A stretch of 64,000 nucleotides of DNA, from the NCBI GenBank assembly GCA_902596355.1, contig CACJTS010000006.1:1-64000 (forward strand), given 5' to 3'. Shown here one piece after another: positions 61,331 through 64,000 of this stretch (the first letter of the stretch is position 1; each line of letters begins with the position of its first letter). The position numbers and the translations under genes were made by a program. Source of the DNA: an uncultured Pelagibacteraceae bacterium (lineage in GTDB: Bacteria > Pseudomonadota > Alphaproteobacteria > Pelagibacterales > Pelagibacteraceae). The notes under the pieces were generated by a model. The model had not been told where the DNA came from. It saw nothing but the letters and a program-made list of their open reading frames with translations, and searched no databases.

Positions 61331-62091
61331 TGAAGGTAAAGTATTACGATCTCGAAAACAAAAGAGTATTTGTAACAGGCGGAGGATCTGGAATTGGGGC
61401 TTCAATTGTTGAACATTTTTGTGAACAGGGTTCTGAGGTTTACTTTATAGATATTAAAGTGTCAGAAGCTGAAAAATTAATTGAAGATATAAAAAATAAA
61501 AAATATTCAATACCAACTTTTATTGAATGTGATTTGTTAAATATAAAACAACTTCAAAAGACAATTGCGGACATCATTGATCAAAAAGGCCCAATTGATA
61601 TCTTAATAAATAATGCTGCTAATGACACAAGACACAAAATTGATGATGTTACAGAAGAATATTGGGACGAAAGAATGAATGTAAACCTAAGACATTATTT
61701 TTTCACAGTTCAGTCAGTTAAAAAATCAATGATTGAAAATAAGGGTGGTGTAATTGTCAATATAGGATCTTCTTCTTGGATGGTTGGACAAGGTGGTATG
61801 GCTGCTTATACAGCTGCAAAATCTGGAGTAGTTGGTTTAACTAGATCATTTGCAAGAGATTTAGGAGAATTTAACATTAGAGTTAATTCAGTAGTACCAG
61901 GGTGGGTATTAACACAAAGACAAATCGATCTTTGGTTAAATGAGGAGTCAGAAAAAGATTTGATGAAAAACCAATGTTTAAAATCGAGATTATTACCGCA
62001 TGAGCTTGCTCAAGCAGTATTGTTTTTTTCATCAGAACAATCAGGCGGATGTACAAATCAATCTTATATTGTTGATAAAGGCTGGTTGTAA
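61330..62091 (+). CDS. Short-chain dehydrogenase/reductase (paralogue B)
   Basis: A 253-residue SDR with TGGGSGIGASIVEH, the NNAA segment and active-site YxxxK in AYTAAKSG. It is clearly a paralogue of the SDR at 51247: same length, near-identical N-terminus pattern and the same DILVNNA / DILINNA and YWDERM stretches. It is coupled to the ABC transporter ATPase gene (TAATG), so it is likely to act on the imported sugar. Confidence 0.88.
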   Translation: MKVKYYDLENKRVFVTGGGSGIGASIVEHFCEQGSEVYFIDIKVSEAEKLIEDIKNKKYSIPTFIECDLLNIKQLQKTIADIIDQKGPIDILINNAANDTRHKIDDVTEEYWDERMNVNLRHYFFTVQSVKKSMIENKGGVIVNIGSSSWMVGQGGMAAYTAAKSGVVGLTRSFARDLGEFNIRVNSVVPGWVLTQRQIDLWLNEESEKDLMKNQCLKSRLLPHELAQAVLFFSSEQSGGCTNQSYIVDKGWL

Positions 62092-62099
62092 TAGGCTTT

Positions 62100-63092
62100 G
62101 TGAAAGTACAAAGCTCAATAATAGAAAATAAGTATTTAAGAGTTAAATCAATTAATATTGGTGCTTGCTTGTATGAGGTATATGACAAGCAAAAGAAAAT
62201 AAATTTAATCTTAAATTTAGGTCCTACAAAAAATTATAGCAGTAAAAATTTTTATGTAGGTGCTACGTGTGGTCGGTACGCAGGAAGAATATCAAATTCA
62301 AGATTTAAGATCAAAAATAAGATTTATAAACTCGATGGCAATGAAGGAGGAAATACACTTCATGGAGGAAAAGTAGGATTTGATAGATTGGAATGGAAAA
62401 TACACCATCATTCAAAAACTAAAATAATCTATCGATTATTATCTAAAAATCTAGATCAAGGATTTCCAGGAGATCTTAATTCAGAGTGTATTTTTGAAAT
62501 TAAGAATAAAAGTTTATTTATCAAATACCAATATAAATCAAATCGATTAACGTATGTGAGCTTAACAAATCACAGTTATTGGAATTTAAATAAAAATAAA
62601 AAAGAAAAAATTTTTAATCATGATTTAAAAATTAATTCTGAAAAATATCTTGAAGTAAACAATAAATTGATCCCTACCGGTAAAATTAAAATAGTTAAAA
62701 GTACTATTAATGATTTCAATAAGTTTCAAAATATTGGAGAAAAAATTAATATTATCAAAAACAAAAAAACAAAAAGAACACTAAATAAAATAAATGCATT
62801 AGGATTTGATTTAACATTTTGTATTAAAAAAAATTCCAAAAATTATTTAGCCTCATTAAAAAATAAAAAAACCAATATCCAATTAGATTTTTATTCAAAT
62901 CTTCCTGGGGTACAGCTCTATACTAGTCAGGGTTTGCGATATAAAAATAAACTTACTCCTTACCAGGGTGTTTGTTTAGAAACTCAACATTATCCAGATG
63001 CACCGAATAATAAAAATTTTCCAAATACTTTAATTAAACCCAAAAAACTTTATAAGTACTTTACAAAAATAAATATTTCACAAAATGAATAA
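62100..63092 (+). CDS. galM: Aldose 1-epimerase (GalM)
   Basis: A 330-residue mutarotase. Motifs: GATCGRYAGRISNSRFKI, GNTLHGGKVGFDRLEW with the first catalytic His, TNHSYWNLN with the second His, and LETQHYPDAPNN with the base Glu. GTG start at 62100. It interconverts sugar anomers. It lies 8 bases after the SDR and overlaps the next Gfo/Idh gene by 8 bases, so it belongs to the same transport operon. Confidence 0.93.
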   Translation: MKVQSSIIENKYLRVKSINIGACLYEVYDKQKKINLILNLGPTKNYSSKNFYVGATCGRYAGRISNSRFKIKNKIYKLDGNEGGNTLHGGKVGFDRLEWKIHHHSKTKIIYRLLSKNLDQGFPGDLNSECIFEIKNKSLFIKYQYKSNRLTYVSLTNHSYWNLNKNKKEKIFNHDLKINSEKYLEVNNKLIPTGKIKIVKSTINDFNKFQNIGEKINIIKNKKTKRTLNKINALGFDLTFCIKKNSKNYLASLKNKKTNIQLDFYSNLPGVQLYTSQGLRYKNKLTPYQGVCLETQHYPDAPNNKNFPNTLIKPKKLYKYFTKINISQNE

Positions 63093-64000
63093 AAAAATAA
63101 ACATATCAATCGTTGGAACTGGTTTAATGGGATTGCAGCACATAAAAGCAATTTCACAATCAAAAAAAGCTAATCTCCATTCGATAGTAGATATTAGTAA
63201 TAACGCTAAAAATTTATCAAAAAAATATAAAATTCCACTATATTCAAATGTAGATGAAATTTTAAACTCAAAAAATTTAGATGCAGTGATTGTTGCTACC
63301 CCAAATCAACTCCATAAAAAGCATACAGTCGGTTTTTTAAAGAAAAAAATTCCAGTGTTATTAGAAAAACCTATTTCAGATAATATTAATTCAGCTAAAA
63401 AAATTATTAGTAGTGCTAATAAAAATAAAACACCGTTATTGATAGGGTATCACAGAAGACATAACTCAATAGTATCAAAAGTAAAAAATCTTATCGACAA
63501 AGGAAAATTAGGAAAAATTGTTTCAGCAAATGTGTTGTGTTGGCTTTATAAACACAAAGCTTATTACAAAGAAAAATGGAGAATAAGTAAAGGAGGAGGG
63601 CCTCTAGGAATCAATTTAGTCCATGATATCGATATGATTTGTTATTTACTTGGATCTATTAAGTACGTTCAAGCCTTTACAACTAATAAAAATAGAAAAT
63701 TTGAAGTTGAAGATACAGCAACAATAACCTTGATCTTTAATTCAGGAGCCCTTTGTACACTAAATTTATCAGATACAATTGTTGCACCTTGGAGTTATGA
63801 ATTAACTGCAGGAGAAAATCCCGTTTATCCAATTACTAACCAATCTGCATATATGATCGGTGGTACTAAAGGTTCTCTACAATTTCCTAACCTTAAATAT
63901 TGGTTTTATAAAAAAGAGAGAAGTTGGTGGAATAAGATATTTTTTAATGAAGACAAAAATAAAAAAGATGATAATACATTAGTTAATCAAATTGATCACT
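63085..64000 (+). CDS. Gfo/Idh/MocA family oxidoreductase, C-terminus beyond window
   Basis: The frame opens at the ATG at 63085 and runs off the window end after 305 codons. The start is MNKKINISIVGTGLMGLQHI with the Rossmann motif GTGLMGLQH; the catalytic lysine is in LLEKPISDN, and the second-domain GGGPLGINLVHDIDMICYLLG is typical. It overlaps galM by 8 bases. Its sequence resembles the other Gfo/Idh proteins of this window only in outline. Likely dehydrogenates the sugar imported by the RbsB-like transporter. Confidence 0.85.
   Translation, partial: MNKKINISIVGTGLMGLQHIKAISQSKKANLHSIVDISNNAKNLSKKYKIPLYSNVDEILNSKNLDAVIVATPNQLHKKHTVGFLKKKIPVLLEKPISDNINSAKKIISSANKNKTPLLIGYHRRHNSIVSKVKNLIDKGKLGKIVSANVLCWLYKHKAYYKEKWRISKGGGPLGINLVHDIDMICYLLGSIKYVQAFTTNKNRKFEVEDTATITLIFNSGALCTLNLSDTIVAPWSYELTAGENPVYPITNQSAYMIGGTKGSLQFPNLKYWFYKKERSWWNKIFFNEDKNKKDDNTLVNQIDH

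Noticed and set aside
1-64000. tRNA, rRNA, CRISPR arrays, insertion sequences, phage genes
   Set aside because: Intergenic spaces were read on both strands; none is large enough or has the needed cloverleaf, repeat-spacer or transposase signatures.

Overview
The window is strongly A+T-rich and extremely compact. Gene starts and stops commonly overlap by 1, 4 or 8 bases, and no gene-free stretch exceeds about 260 bases. Proteins are lysine- and asparagine-rich and of alphaproteobacterial type. Together with the iscR-sufBCDSUTA order and the abundance of substrate-binding-protein transporters (ABC, TRAP, tripartite tricarboxylate), this points to a streamlined marine alphaproteobacterium, most likely SAR11/Pelagibacterales. 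This assignment is inference from gene content and style. I see no rRNA, tRNA, CRISPR array, insertion sequence or prophage.

Region 1 (1-22,350) is housekeeping: the end of an AsmA/YhdP-like envelope protein, tyrS, anmK, an alpha/beta hydrolase, a complete SUF iron-sulfur operon led by an IscR-like regulator with a recognisable IscR-type operator, glnA, a YbaK-type deacylase, a DMT transporter, a homocysteine methyltransferase-like protein and a TauE-like exporter. It continues with moaB, DUF1244, an aldehyde dehydrogenase with an odd basic N-terminal tail plus its usual DUF779 partner, then msrQ-msrP and moaE-moaD-moaC-moaA. The molybdopterin genes sit beside the molybdoenzyme MsrP that uses their product.

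Region 2 (22,600-29,505) is a glycoside uptake and hydrolysis module: a MalK-type ATPase, two permeases, a binding protein, a GH4 enzyme with a CHSV motif (alpha-galactosidase type) and a GH1 beta-glycosidase.

Region 3 (29,600-64,000) is an accessory carbohydrate/polyol/sugar-acid island: four Gfo/Idh/MocA oxidoreductases, four short-chain dehydrogenases, two D-2-hydroxyacid dehydrogenases, an aldo-keto reductase, IolE and IolD, an HpcH-type aldolase, a semialdehyde dehydrogenase, a PdxA-like enzyme, a ROK kinase and galM. It also carries a TRAP transporter, a TctCBA transporter and a ribose/inositol-class ABC transporter. Inside it lies a four-gene operon with two adjacent 2-oxoglutarate/Fe(II) oxygenases, divergent from a DUF1907-MarR pair. 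Two divergent promoters near this MarR gene share a similar motif, so a small local regulon is plausible.

All four substrate-binding-protein genes are followed directly by a strong stem-loop, and three share the same Shine-Dalgarno block. This suggests a common post-transcriptional way of making binding protein in excess over membrane subunits. The most promising undescribed items are the twin-oxygenase/DUF1907/MarR cluster, the ABC permease with a roughly 145-residue insert, the inositol-like pathway lacking its usual kinase and isomerase nearby, and several structured intergenic elements.
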